A DNA stretch of 64,000 nucleotides from Candidatus Ornithobacterium hominis (GTDB lineage Bacteria > Bacteroidota > Bacteroidia > Flavobacteriales > Weeksellaceae). The translations under genes were made by a program, and so were the position numbers. The stretch is taken from the NCBI RefSeq assembly GCF_951229915.1, contig NZ_OX579588.1, positions 930,001 to 994,000 of the forward strand, in the 5' to 3' direction. The notes beneath the pieces were generated by a model, which worked only from the letters and a program-made list of their open reading frames with translations, was not told where the DNA came from and ran no database searches. Shown here one piece after another: positions 7,250 through 15,828 of the stretch. Every line of letters begins with the position of its first letter. Positions within the stretch are counted from its first letter, which is position 1.

Positions 7250-9751
7250 TTAGTTGCTAATGGTATTAACAGCATTTTCTAAAATTTCTACTTGTTTTTT
7301 TAAACTTTCTGTGGGATTTTTAGCAAAAGTTGATTTCTTTTTGCGCAGAGCTTCCTTAGCCATATTTTGCAAGAAAGGAATAACTTCTGGCTGGCTATTT
7401 TTCAGGTATTGGTAATATTGTTTATAAATCTCTGCTGCTCTGAATGTTGCGGTATGGCTATCGGTTGTCATGATCCAGTCAAAAGCTTTTTGAGCTACAT
7501 TAGAAAACTTGGGTTTTTGATAGGGGATAAGCTGATAAATTGCAGCCAATTCTGCAATAGAACGCTGGTGAGAGAGCTCCTTTTTTTCAATCCATTCAGG
7601 TAAGAAAATTTCTAGTAATTCTGCACTTCCAACGATAACTTCATTGTCTAAACCTCTTGCTTTTTGAATAGCATTCTCACGGTCATGGCTCATCAAGTAG
7701 TTTAGGGCAGCACTTTGTACAGCATAACTTGGTGACTTTAGTGAATGATTAAAAATATCTATAAATGCAGGGTCATTGATTTGATTCAAAGCACGTAACG
7801 CAGCTGCTTTCACTAAAGTTTTATCGTCATATTGTGCTAAATATTTTAATTTTTCTAAAGCTTTAATTTTAGTTCCTTCATTAGAAACATCAAGCATTTC
7901 AATCGCCTTTATGCGTAAACCAAAATAGGGGTCGTCCAAGGCAGCAATGATGGCTTTTAAAGCTAAAGAATCAATGTTTTGTGTTTGCCCAAGTTGCTCT
8001 AAAGCTAAAAATCTTGAAGTATATTCGTCTTTAGCCCAAAGATACTGGTGAGCATATTGTTGCATGTTTTTTTCCTCTTCAATTTCTGCCACAATATCAT
8101 AGTCTGCATTGACTATAACTAAATCGGGTTGTCGCTGAACATCAAAGGTAAAAGAATTGAGTTCTTGATTTTTGACCCAGACATAATGGCGCTCTTTTTC
8201 TCCGTTGAAAAATAAATCAATTGCTAAAGGAAATGCGAATAAAGGTGAATTCTGAGTTTGGCGTAAATTTATTTTGATTTGATTATCCAAATTTTCTGTT
8301 ATCACTTTCAATTTTGGATGACCGTGCCCAAAAAACCATTGATTGAAAAACCAATTGAGGTCTTTTCCTGAAACTTTTTCTAATTCAATGCGTAGCATAT
8401 GTGCTTCTGCGGTAGAAAATTCATTATTTTTTAAATAATTTTTTAAGCCTTCAAAAAAAGCTTCATCACCCAAGAAACTTCTCAGCATGTGCAGAATATA
8501 GCCACCTTTGTTGTACGAAACTGCATCAAACATATCGCCAGAATTCTCGTGATGAAAACGTACCAAATCTTTGTTAAAATTATCTCCCAGCAAGTAAGCG
8601 CTTAAATCCTTCCAGCGATGAGCATCGGCATAATCTTTTCCGTAAGCGTGCTCTCGCCATAGATATTCGCTGTAATTGGCAAAAGATTCATTCAGTGTTA
8701 AATTTGCCCAGCTTTCAGTCGTTACTAAATCGCCAAACCAGTGGTGCGCTAACTCATGAACGATGACATCTTCCCAAATGTTTTCATCAATCAATGCGCC
8801 TCGCTTTTGCTGTACAACTTCCATGTGAGAAACAGCTGTGGTATTTTCCATCGCTCCGCTAATGAAGTCACGCACAGCCATTTGTGAGTATTTATCCCAT
8901 GGGAATTCGTAACCAAATTTTTCTGAAAAAAAACTAATCATCACAGGAGTTTGGCCAAAAATATCTTTAGCAACATCAGCGTAAGGCAATTCCACGTAAT
9001 AATTAACAGGTTTACCCTTCCATTGGTCTTTGATTACAGCAAAATCACCTACACCCATAAAGAATAGGTATGGTGCATGTTTTTGCTTTTGAATCCAAGT
9101 ATCGGTACGCGTTCCGTTATCATTTTTCTTAGTATCGGTCATCGTTCCATTAGACAAAGTCACAAACTCATCAGGAACTGTAATAGCGATTTTTTGTGTT
9201 GTCTTTTGATTAGGCTCATCAATTGTTGGGAACCAAACCGAACTGGATTTTGGTTCACCTTGTGTCCAAGCTTGTATCGGTTTACTCGGGTCTTGTTTTT
9301 TAGAATTGATGAAATAAAGCCCTTTTTCGCCACTGATAGCCTGGTTGCCTTCACCTTTAATTTCATTAGGTTGGGCTGTGTATTTGATGAAAATTTTATA
9401 CGTTTGATTTCTATTGTATTTTTGGTCTAACTGTATGTTTAGCTTACGCTCATTATAGCTGTAATTCAACTTCTTCTTCCCAATCGGGTTGACGAGTGCC
9501 ACCTCATGAATAATCATTTTTTGAGCATCTAAACTCAAGGAATCAGTCGGGTAGAAGTGGGGTTGTAGTGTGATTTCCGCAGTGCCATAAAGCAATTCTT
9601 TCTCAAAATCCAACTGCACATTTAAATCGGTGTGAACAAGCTTATTAATTTTTTCGGCTTCAGGTTGATAAGTGCTATTTTTATAAGGCTTAAAATTTTG
9701 TCCCCAGCAAACTCCTGATAATAAAATAAATAGTAAAATTATATTTTTCAT
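7250..9751 (-). CDS. M1 family aminopeptidase with C-terminal HEAT-like region
   Basis: This 833-residue protein starts with a signal peptide (MKNIILLFILLSGVCWG), so it is exported. The M1 core shows GAMENTTAVSH (GxMEN substrate motif) and the zinc site HELAHHWFGDLV near residue 332, with the third ligand in NESFANY about 18 residues later. After the catalytic domain a helical region contains repeated ALxAL/VxAAAL segments typical of HEAT/ERAP1-C arms. It should remove N-terminal residues from peptides in the periplasm. Dispersed palindromes lie inside it near 8444 (encoding FEGLKNYL) and 9684 (encoding FKPYKN). Confidence 0.94.
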   Translation of the reverse strand: MKNIILLFILLSGVCWGQNFKPYKNSTYQPEAEKINKLVHTDLNVQLDFEKELLYGTAEITLQPHFYPTDSLSLDAQKMIIHEVALVNPIGKKKLNYSYNERKLNIQLDQKYNRNQTYKIFIKYTAQPNEIKGEGNQAISGEKGLYFINSKKQDPSKPIQAWTQGEPKSSSVWFPTIDEPNQKTTQKIAITVPDEFVTLSNGTMTDTKKNDNGTRTDTWIQKQKHAPYLFFMGVGDFAVIKDQWKGKPVNYYVELPYADVAKDIFGQTPVMISFFSEKFGYEFPWDKYSQMAVRDFISGAMENTTAVSHMEVVQQKRGALIDENIWEDVIVHELAHHWFGDLVTTESWANLTLNESFANYSEYLWREHAYGKDYADAHRWKDLSAYLLGDNFNKDLVRFHHENSGDMFDAVSYNKGGYILHMLRSFLGDEAFFEGLKNYLKNNEFSTAEAHMLRIELEKVSGKDLNWFFNQWFFGHGHPKLKVITENLDNQIKINLRQTQNSPLFAFPLAIDLFFNGEKERHYVWVKNQELNSFTFDVQRQPDLVIVNADYDIVAEIEEEKNMQQYAHQYLWAKDEYTSRFLALEQLGQTQNIDSLALKAIIAALDDPYFGLRIKAIEMLDVSNEGTKIKALEKLKYLAQYDDKTLVKAAALRALNQINDPAFIDIFNHSLKSPSYAVQSAALNYLMSHDRENAIQKARGLDNEVIVGSAELLEIFLPEWIEKKELSHQRSIAELAAIYQLIPYQKPKFSNVAQKAFDWIMTTDSHTATFRAAEIYKQYYQYLKNSQPEVIPFLQNMAKEALRKKKSTFAKNPTESLKKQVEILENAVNTISN

Positions 9752-9856
9752 AAATACAAAAATAAATAAAAAAGAATGGTTTTAATTAGAGAATGCTCAA
9801 ATAAGATGAAATTAATTACTTCAAAGCAAACATTTTCTTAAAAATTTAAAAGTGAT

Positions 9857-12277
9857 TTAATCTAAAATTTCTGAAATTCGTAGCACATCACCAAAAACGC
9901 CACGAGCCGTAACTTTGGCACCAGCTCCAGCTCCTTGAATCACCAAAGGCTGGTCGCCATAACTTTCGGTATAGATTTCAAAAATAGAATCAGCACCTTT
10001 GATTTGCCCCAAAGCGGACGCCTGAGACGCTTTTACCAATTTCACTTCTAAACTGCTGGTTTGATTTTCATTATCCCATTGTAAATCACCCACATAACGC
10101 AAAACCTCATTATCTTGCAATGCATCTTTTTCTTGTTGATAAATCGGATTCATCTCGTGCATTCTTTCAAAAAACTCTTCTTTTGGAAGTGATTTTAAAG
10201 CTTCTGGAATTAAATTTTGAATCTGCACATCTTCAAATTCACTCGGAATTTTAAGTTCCCTTGCCAAAATCAAAAGTTTACGAGCCACATCATTTCCACT
10301 CAAATCTTCTCTTGGGTCTGGTTCGGTATAGCCTTTCTCTTTAGCTTCTAAAACTACTTCTTCAAATGTCTTATTTTCAATAGAATAGTGATTGAATAAA
10401 TAACTCAACGAACCGCTGAAAACACCTTTGATTCGAGTAATATTTTCGCCTGAAAGATGTAATAATTTAATGGTATCAATCAACGGCAAACCTGCACCGA
10501 CATTGGTTTCGTAATAATATTTTTTGTTGTTTCTTTTTAATACTTTTCTGAATTTTTGATAATCACTATAAGGCAACGTATTCGCAATTTTGTTTGACGA
10601 AACAATATCAAAACCATTTTCGGCAAACAAAGCATAGGATTTAGCCACATTTTCGCTAGCGGTATTATCTATCATGATTAAATTTTCTAATGCGTTTTGT
10701 TGAGCAAATGAAATTATATATTTTTGAATATCAGTATTTTGTGGTGTTTTTTTCTTTAATTCTTCCCAATTTTCTTGAACCCCGTTTACGGCCAAAAGTA
10801 CCTTCTGTGAATTGGCTATAGCAAAAATTCTTAGATCAATATTTTTTTCTTCCAAAATAGATTTTCTTTGAACTAAAATCTGTTCAATCAGAGTTTTACC
10901 TACCAATCCGTGACCTATCACCGCGATATGAACTTTTTTCGGTTGGTCAAATAATTCGCCGTGAATGACCTGAATCGCTTTGTTCAATTCCTTTTCGGTT
11001 AAAAGCAAGCAAATCGTGTTGCCTGTAATTGTATTGTTAAACAATTTAGGCGTGATTTGATTTCGAACCAAAGAACGATAAGGCTTATCAAACTGATTGA
11101 GATTCAACCCAATAATAGCCAAAACACCTAAACCTTTTTCTGCAAAAATCTCATCTACATCACCTTTTTCAATATCTTCTTTAAATTCTTGTTTCAAACT
11201 TTTTACCGCTTTTTCTGCTTGGTCTTCGCTCACTACCATCGCAATACCACGCTCTGAAGAGCCTTGCGAAATCATTCCAACACTGATGTTATTATTTTGA
11301 AAGGCTTTAAAAATTCTTCCATCAACGCCCACTTTCCCAAGCAAACCTTTCCCTTCAAAATGAATCAAGGCTTTATTCTTTAACGAAGCCAAGGCACGCA
11401 CCGTTTTATCTTCTGGATTAGCCGTGATTAAAGTTCCCGTTTGTGCATCATCGCCAAAGGTATTTAAAATCTTCAACGCAATATTCTTTTGCTGAAGTGG
11501 TTCTATAGTTTTGGCGTGTAAAATATTCGCACCAAATTGAGCCAATTCAGCAGCATCAGCATAGGAAAGTTGTTCGATTTTTACTGCTTCATGAATTTCA
11601 TCAGGATTTCCAGTGAAAATTCCATCAACGTGCGTATAGTTTTCAAGCAAATCAGCATTCAAAAAATTTGCTAACAAAGATGCTGAATAATTGCTACCAT
11701 TTCTGCCCAAAGTTGTACGTTCGCCATGGCTGTTTTTAGCAATAAATCCTGTAACAATCGGCAAAATATGAGATTCCAGTGAATTGAAATATGCTTGAGT
11801 TTTAGCTTCAGAAATAGCGAAATTTACTGCTGCATTGCCAAATTCATCATTCGTTAAAAATAAATCTCCTGCATCAATTGCCTTAGCCGCAATACCATTT
11901 TTTTCTAATTGAGCCGCAAGGTAATTCACGCTGATGATTTCACCGTAAGCTAAAATTCTATCTTGTGTTTTGTCCGAACATTCTTCTAGCAATTTGATGC
12001 CAGAAAGCAAAGTTTCTACTTCATCAAAATACTTTTGTAGTGAAATTAGCGATAAATGATTCTGTTTTGCTTGAAAATCAGCCCATTCAGCCGAAAAATC
12101 TTCTCCCTTTTTTGCCAAGGCAATCAAATGCAAGAGTTCGTCGGTTGCTTTTCCTCTTGCACTGACGACAATGGCTAAGTTAGTGTTTTGTTGGTAATTT
12201 CTTTGTATTATTTTTATAGTTTGCGAAATTCCTTTTCCGTTTTCTAAGGATTTTCCGCCAAATTTTATGATCTTCAT
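9857..12277 (-). CDS. thrA: Bifunctional aspartate kinase / homoserine dehydrogenase
   Basis: The 806-residue fusion has an N-terminal aspartokinase (KFGGKSLENGKG at residue 5; TLGRNGSNYSAS near 190), a double ACT regulatory region (about 310-450), and homoserine dehydrogenase starting at IGHGLVGKTL near 455. The dehydrogenase has the typical NVGAGLPLID and KGVFSGSLSYLFN motifs. It makes aspartyl phosphate and converts aspartate semialdehyde to homoserine. It lies 47 bases downstream of metX on the same strand, so both should be on one transcript governed by the methionine-rich leaders. The two proteins cover both the supply of homoserine and its commitment to methionine. Confidence 0.96.
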   Translation of the reverse strand: MKIIKFGGKSLENGKGISQTIKIIQRNYQQNTNLAIVVSARGKATDELLHLIALAKKGEDFSAEWADFQAKQNHLSLISLQKYFDEVETLLSGIKLLEECSDKTQDRILAYGEIISVNYLAAQLEKNGIAAKAIDAGDLFLTNDEFGNAAVNFAISEAKTQAYFNSLESHILPIVTGFIAKNSHGERTTLGRNGSNYSASLLANFLNADLLENYTHVDGIFTGNPDEIHEAVKIEQLSYADAAELAQFGANILHAKTIEPLQQKNIALKILNTFGDDAQTGTLITANPEDKTVRALASLKNKALIHFEGKGLLGKVGVDGRIFKAFQNNNISVGMISQGSSERGIAMVVSEDQAEKAVKSLKQEFKEDIEKGDVDEIFAEKGLGVLAIIGLNLNQFDKPYRSLVRNQITPKLFNNTITGNTICLLLTEKELNKAIQVIHGELFDQPKKVHIAVIGHGLVGKTLIEQILVQRKSILEEKNIDLRIFAIANSQKVLLAVNGVQENWEELKKKTPQNTDIQKYIISFAQQNALENLIMIDNTASENVAKSYALFAENGFDIVSSNKIANTLPYSDYQKFRKVLKRNNKKYYYETNVGAGLPLIDTIKLLHLSGENITRIKGVFSGSLSYLFNHYSIENKTFEEVVLEAKEKGYTEPDPREDLSGNDVARKLLILARELKIPSEFEDVQIQNLIPEALKSLPKEEFFERMHEMNPIYQQEKDALQDNEVLRYVGDLQWDNENQTSSLEVKLVKASQASALGQIKGADSIFEIYTESYGDQPLVIQGAGAGAKVTARGVFGDVLRISEILD

Positions 12278-12324
12278 AATTATTTAATTTTTATAAAAAA
12301 ATGTTAATTTAAATTATTCTTCAA

Positions 12325-13260
12325 TTATTCAAAAATGGGTTTCAGCATTTGGTTTAACTGCTCATATTCCATCAAAAAAGCGTCATGCCCGTGAATGGAC
12401 TGTATTTCGTGATAATACACATTATTTTTTAAGCCTTTTAAAATTTTGTATGTTTTTCGGTTGCGTTCCGCGGTGAAAAACAAATCCGTATTTACTGAAA
12501 CGATGTGAATATTACTTTTAATTTTATCTAAATCAGCTGCATTTGGTGCTACATCAATCGTAGAAATCAAATGATTCATCAATCGGTAAGCTTTTAGTTG
12601 AAAACGATTTTCGAGCGCTCTACCATGATAATCTAGCCAATCATTGACTTTGAACTCATTTTTTTCGGTATCGAACTGATTTTGGAAACGATGGTCGATA
12701 GAAAAAGGTGTTCGGTACACCAACATGGCGTTTACACGAGCGTCTTGGATTGGATTTTTAGAAAAATTCAAAATTCTATCTTGCAAATAACTTTGTGCAC
12801 GCACCCAATCGCTCGTCTGAAAATCTGTGACTACTGGAATTAAATTTTCAAACAAATCAGGAGCATCATACGCCATTTGCCAAGCAATTGCGCCACCCAA
12901 TGAGCCGCCAATCATGGTGTGAATTTTATTGATATTCAAATTTTTTAAGCCTTGTAAAAATAAATTAGAAATACACTTCACCGTGAAATCTTTATAATTA
13001 TCTACCAAAACACCATCGTAGCCATTGCCTGGAATATTGAAAGCTAAAATTGTAAACTTTTGATTATCAATAATCTTACTGTCGCCGATTAAACTTTTCC
13101 ACCAGCCTTTTTTGCCTGCCACGGTAGAATTCCCCGTCAGTGCGTGATTTACCAAAACAATGGGCGCATGCCCCAGCGGGCGGCCAAACGTCTCGTACGA
13201 TAAATTTACCTGAAAAATTTCAGCATTTTTTGATTTAGTTGAAATTTTAATTTTTCTCAT
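12325..13260 (-). CDS. metX: Homoserine O-acetyltransferase-like alpha/beta hydrolase (MetX)
   Basis: A 311-residue protein with the MetX oxyanion region (NHALTGNSTVAG), the nucleophile elbow GGSLGGAIAWQ near residue 118, and a late SIHGHDAFLMEY carrying the catalytic His. MetX transfers acetyl from acetyl-CoA to homoserine. It is shorter than many MetX proteins (about 350-380 residues), as in several Flavobacteriia, so succinyl-CoA use or a related acyltransferase is possible. The gene is preceded by two tandem methionine-rich leader peptides with terminators and followed by thrA. Dispersed palindromes lie inside it near 12431 and 12948 and just before its start. Confidence 0.88.
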   Translation of the reverse strand: MRKIKISTKSKNAEIFQVNLSYETFGRPLGHAPIVLVNHALTGNSTVAGKKGWWKSLIGDSKIIDNQKFTILAFNIPGNGYDGVLVDNYKDFTVKCISNLFLQGLKNLNINKIHTMIGGSLGGAIAWQMAYDAPDLFENLIPVVTDFQTSDWVRAQSYLQDRILNFSKNPIQDARVNAMLVYRTPFSIDHRFQNQFDTEKNEFKVNDWLDYHGRALENRFQLKAYRLMNHLISTIDVAPNAADLDKIKSNIHIVSVNTDLFFTAERNRKTYKILKGLKNNVYYHEIQSIHGHDAFLMEYEQLNQMLKPIFE

Positions 13261-13263
13261 TAT

Positions 13264-13287
13264 TTTTTTTTAAAGGCTTAAAAAAAA
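13264..13287. repeat. Dispersed AAGGCTT palindrome just before metX
   Basis: On the minus strand the A-tract of this copy serves as the U-tract of leader terminator 2. The palindrome then runs up to the metX start codon. Confidence 0.7.
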
Positions 13288-13316
13288 TCCCTTGACATTG
13301 TATTGCCAAAGGGATT
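13280..13316 (-). terminator. Attenuator terminator of the second Met leader
   Basis: On the minus strand, AATCCCTT pairs with AAGGGATT around an inner GGCA/TGTC part. Eight T residues follow, 20 bases before the metX ATG. The 5' arm contains GGCAATACA (13299-13307 on the plus strand as TGTATTGCC). This is perfectly complementary to the last three sense codons of leader peptide 2, so an antiterminator can form instead. Confidence 0.8.
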
Positions 13317-13338
13317 AAATAGAATTAGTTATTTAAAT

Positions 13339-13413
13339 TTAGGCAATACACTTCTGTTGGAGCATCATTGTCTCCATCATCATTTGCATTGGCATATTTG
13401 GTTTGAAATTCAT
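13339..13413 (-). CDS. Methionine-rich leader peptide 2 of metX-thrA
   Basis: ATG at 13413, TAA at 13339-13341, 24 residues, eight of them Met. It begins MNFKPNMPMQMMMETMML and then runs to CIA and the stop. The codons for Cys-Ile-Ala (TGTATTGCC, 13342-13350) can pair over 9 bases with the 5' arm of the downstream terminator. The last Met codons (16 and 17) lie five codons before this strand. A ribosome stalled there would leave the strand free, and one that reaches the stop would mask it. This is the layout of classical amino-acid attenuation. It was too short for ordinary gene finding. Confidence 0.85.
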   Translation of the reverse strand: MNFKPNMPMQMMMETMMLQQKCIA

Positions 13414-13430
13414 TTTTAGTTTAATTTAAT

Positions 13431-13467
13431 CAAAAATAAAAAACCGCTACATATAATAATGCAGCGG
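13431..13467 (-). terminator. Attenuator terminator of the first Met leader
   Basis: On the minus strand, CCGCTGCAT pairs with ATGTAGCGG (one G-U) around a six-base loop, then TTTTTTATTTTT follows. The CGCTGCA of the 5' arm (13460-13466) is complementary to TGCAGCG inside leader peptide 1 (13505-13511), giving a competing 7-bp antiterminator. Confidence 0.85.
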
Positions 13468-13495
13468 CTCTTGGATTTTTATTAAAATTTAGACA

Positions 13496-13564
13496 TTACC
13501 CATGCGCTGCAAGATTAAATTGCATCATCATAGACATTATCATATTTTGTACTCGTTGTTTCAT
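13496..13564 (-). CDS. Methionine-rich leader peptide 1 of metX-thrA
   Basis: ATG at 13564, TAA at 13496-13498, 22 residues, six Met including a Met-Met-Met run at 12-14. It reads MKQRVQNMIMSMMMQFNL and ends AAHG. Codons 18-21 carry the TGCAGCG antiterminator strand. No Shine-Dalgarno is present, as is usual in Bacteroidota. With leader 2, 83 bases further on, it forms a tandem attenuator in front of metX. Confidence 0.85.
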   Translation of the reverse strand: MKQRVQNMIMSMMMQFNLAAHG

Positions 13565-13575
13565 TTTTGTACTTG

Positions 13576-13606
13576 CAAAGTAAAACAAAAGATTTGATAT
13601 GAGCAA
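13576..13606 (-). promoter_or_regulatory. Candidate promoter of the metX leader transcript
   Basis: On the minus strand, TTG (13604-13606) is followed after 20 bases by TTACTTTG (13576-13583), one base off TAnnTTTG. The first leader ATG is 11 bases beyond the box, so the RNA would begin almost at the leader peptide. Confidence 0.5.
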
Positions 13607-13821
13607 CTTTTTATTTTATTTTCCAAAGGCAGGTTACTCAGTACTTTTATTATTTGTTTCTAAAGAGATATGAAAAAAATTTAATAAGCCTAAAAAAAAA
13701 CTATTTATCACCTTTATTTATAAGATCTTATCATGCTAAGAATTAAAATCTGACGATTAATATGTTCACTAAATTTTTAAAAGCTTATTAAATTTTAGTA
13801 AATTTGACACCAAAAAAAATA

Positions 13822-14154
13822 ATGAGTATTATTATCAATATTTTAATCACAGCGGTGGCTTCATATTTTTTAGCTAATGTTTTAAGTGGTGTTAGTTTTG
13901 GAAGCTTCACACAAGCCATCTTTTTTTCTATTGTTTTAGGGATTTTAAACGCCATCGTCAAGCCTATTTTAATTTTCTTCAGCTTACCCATTACTATTTT
14001 AACTTTAGGTTTATTTATCTTAGTTATCAATGCATTGATTATCTTAATAGCTGCTTATTTCCTAGATGGGTTCAATGTTAATGGATTTTGGTGGGCATTG
14101 ATTTTTAGTTTGTTGCTCTCTTTAGTCACCTCAATTTTACAATCTTTAATTTAG
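13822..14154 (+). CDS. Small four-helix membrane protein, phage holin 4_2 (YvlD-like) family
   Basis: From the ATG at 13822 the protein has 110 residues. An in-frame TTG at 13804 is a less likely start. Almost the whole chain is hydrophobic in four helices, with conserved NAIVKPILIFFSLPITILTLGLF in the middle, which is the signature of the PF04020 family. These proteins are chromosomal and, despite the name, have no shown lysis role. Function is unknown. Confidence 0.8.
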   Translation: MSIIINILITAVASYFLANVLSGVSFGSFTQAIFFSIVLGILNAIVKPILIFFSLPITILTLGLFILVINALIILIAAYFLDGFNVNGFWWALIFSLLLSLVTSILQSLI

Positions 14155-14203
14155 TGTTTAAAAATATTTTAGGTTTAAAGGTGCTTTAATTTTTCACTCC
14201 TGC

Positions 14204-14608
14204 ATGCAGCAGAAACTTAATGTGCCAGTGGAGGAAAGCAAACTTAAATTAGAAAAAATTTATACACAAAACCAGAATGGGTTGAATGAATTTAATCAAA
14301 AGCTTATTCATTCCGAAGAAGAATTTGAAAAAGAACTTCAGAAACGCAGAATTTCTTCTCATCAAGTTTCATCTGATATTGATTTTAATAAAAGCTCATT
14401 GATTATCATCGATTTAGGGATGAGAAGAAGCGGAGGCTATTCAGGTATTTTAGAAAATCCAAAAATCGAAAATCAAAATTTAGTCGTAGATTTAACCTTG
14501 TTTTCGCCTAGGCCTAATGATTTGCTTATGATGGCTTTGACTTATTCTACATTGATTTATAAAGTTAATACTACAAAAATTAAACAACTGATTGTAAACC
14601 CCAAATGA
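14204..14608 (+). CDS. PrcB C-terminal domain protein, probably a truncated or mis-started lipoprotein
   Basis: The 134-residue frame contains IIIDLGMRRSGGYSGIL and VDLTLFSPRPNDLLMMALTYSTLIYKV, which resemble the PrcB_C domain found in protease-associated periplasmic proteins. Directly upstream of the ATG the same frame encodes LIFHSC, like a lipobox, but no start codon lies before the preceding stop. The real start may be a rare codon, or the signal peptide may have decayed. The stop overlaps the context of the next gene: the cysteine desulfurase ATG follows after one base, so the two are probably co-transcribed. Confidence 0.6.
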   Translation: MQQKLNVPVEESKLKLEKIYTQNQNGLNEFNQKLIHSEEEFEKELQKRRISSHQVSSDIDFNKSSLIIIDLGMRRSGGYSGILENPKIENQNLVVDLTLFSPRPNDLLMMALTYSTLIYKVNTTKIKQLIVNPK

Positions 14609-14609
14609 G

Positions 14610-15779
14610 ATGAAAGTATATTTTGACAGTGCTGCAACTACACAAATGCACGAAGAAGTCATCGATGTGATGGTAAATGGAATGAAAGAAAAATTTGGTA
14701 ATCCTTCTTCCACACATTTTTTTGGTCGTGAAAGCAAAGCAGAAATTGAAAAAGTTAGAAAAGATATTGCCAAATACACTGGGGTAAACGCTTCAGAAAT
14801 TATTTTTACTTCTGGCGGTACAGAAGCAAATAATTTAATCATCAGAAGTGTAGTCGAGCATCTCGGTGTAGAGCGAATCATTACCAGTGTTTTAGAACAC
14901 AAATGTGTGGCAGAAACGACAAAAGAAGTTTGTAGCAAAAAAGATTTAGAATTACTTTTATTACCCATCAAAAAAGATGGAAACCTTGATTTTGAAACCT
15001 TAGAAAAATACTTAAAAGATTCCCCAAAAAAGACATTAGTAACCCTAATGCATGCCAATAATGAAATTGGGAATATTTATGATATTGAGAAAATAGGGAA
15101 AATATGCGAAGAAAATCAAGCCTATTTCCACTCAGATATGGTGCAAACCTTAGGGCATTTCGCCATCAATCTCCATGAATTACCAGTGCACTTTGCTAGC
15201 AGTAGCGCCCATAAATACCATGGGCCAAAAGGTGCAGGTTTTGCCTACATCAAAAAAGGAACAGGATTAAAAGCTCAAATTACTGGGGGAGGACAGGAGC
15301 GGAATTTAAGATCAGGCACCGAAAATTTACACGGAATCTTAGGCATGGGGAAAGCATTTGAGATGGCTAATCAAAATTTTGACAATGAAATCAAAAGAAT
15401 TAAAAGCTTAAAAAAATACACGATAAAAAAACTAAATCAAGCATTTCCTGATGTCATTTATAATGGAAAAAGTGCTGATCTAGAGGAAAGTTTATACACA
15501 ATTTTAAGTGTTCTATTGCCGTTCCATGACTCATTGATTGGCTTTGAATTGGATCTAAAGGGCATTGCCGCTTCGCAGGGTAGTGCTTGTAGTTCGGGGG
15601 CGAGCAAAGCCAGTGCGGTAATTACTGCTTTGCATGATGCTTCTGTTTTGAAAGCGACTACACCTTTACGTCTTTCATTTAGTATTTATAATTCTGAGGA
15701 AGAAATAGATTATTTAGTTCAATCTTTGGTGGAAATCGCTGAAAAACAAAAAGCTAGAAATCAAGCAAAAGAAAATTAA
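14610..15779 (+). CDS. Cysteine desulfurase (NifS/IscS family)
   Basis: A 389-residue PLP enzyme that takes sulfur from cysteine for Fe-S clusters or thiolated tRNA. The PLP lysine is in SSAHKYHGPKG near residue 202, the substrate loop GGGQERNLRSGTEN follows, and the catalytic cysteine is in GSACSSG near 327. The short active-site loop around that Cys fits group I (NifS/IscS) rather than SufS. No iscU or scaffold gene is adjacent. Confidence 0.93.
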   Translation: MKVYFDSAATTQMHEEVIDVMVNGMKEKFGNPSSTHFFGRESKAEIEKVRKDIAKYTGVNASEIIFTSGGTEANNLIIRSVVEHLGVERIITSVLEHKCVAETTKEVCSKKDLELLLLPIKKDGNLDFETLEKYLKDSPKKTLVTLMHANNEIGNIYDIEKIGKICEENQAYFHSDMVQTLGHFAINLHELPVHFASSSAHKYHGPKGAGFAYIKKGTGLKAQITGGGQERNLRSGTENLHGILGMGKAFEMANQNFDNEIKRIKSLKKYTIKKLNQAFPDVIYNGKSADLEESLYTILSVLLPFHDSLIGFELDLKGIAASQGSACSSGASKASAVITALHDASVLKATTPLRLSFSIYNSEEEIDYLVQSLVEIAEKQKARNQAKEN

Positions 15780-15798
15780 TTTTTTAAGGCTTAAAAAA
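15780..15798. repeat. Dispersed AAGGCTT palindrome before dnaX
   Basis: A perfect 19-base T6-AAG-G-CTT-A6 copy between the cysteine desulfurase stop and the dnaX promoter box. Confidence 0.8.
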
Positions 15799-15811
15799 TT
15801 TTCAATATACG

Positions 15812-15819
15812 TATCTTTG
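15812..15819 (+). promoter_or_regulatory. -7 box of dnaX
   Basis: TATCTTTG matches TAnnTTTG exactly and ends 9 bases before the dnaX ATG at 15829, so the mRNA should have almost no leader. No clear -33 TTTG is visible. Confidence 0.55.
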
Positions 15820-15828
15820 GTCAGATTT

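Noticed and set aside
7155..7256. Open stretch without ATG on the minus strand between the aminopeptidase and metF, encoding HRNWSRRFSTKDELDDYNAA.
   Set aside because: 33 codons, no start codon, no family I can name. It may be a decayed gene end but cannot be supported.
13261..13606. SAM riboswitch in front of metX.
   Set aside because: No SAM-I, II or other known riboswitch core was seen. The two hairpins and Met-rich ORFs explain the region better.
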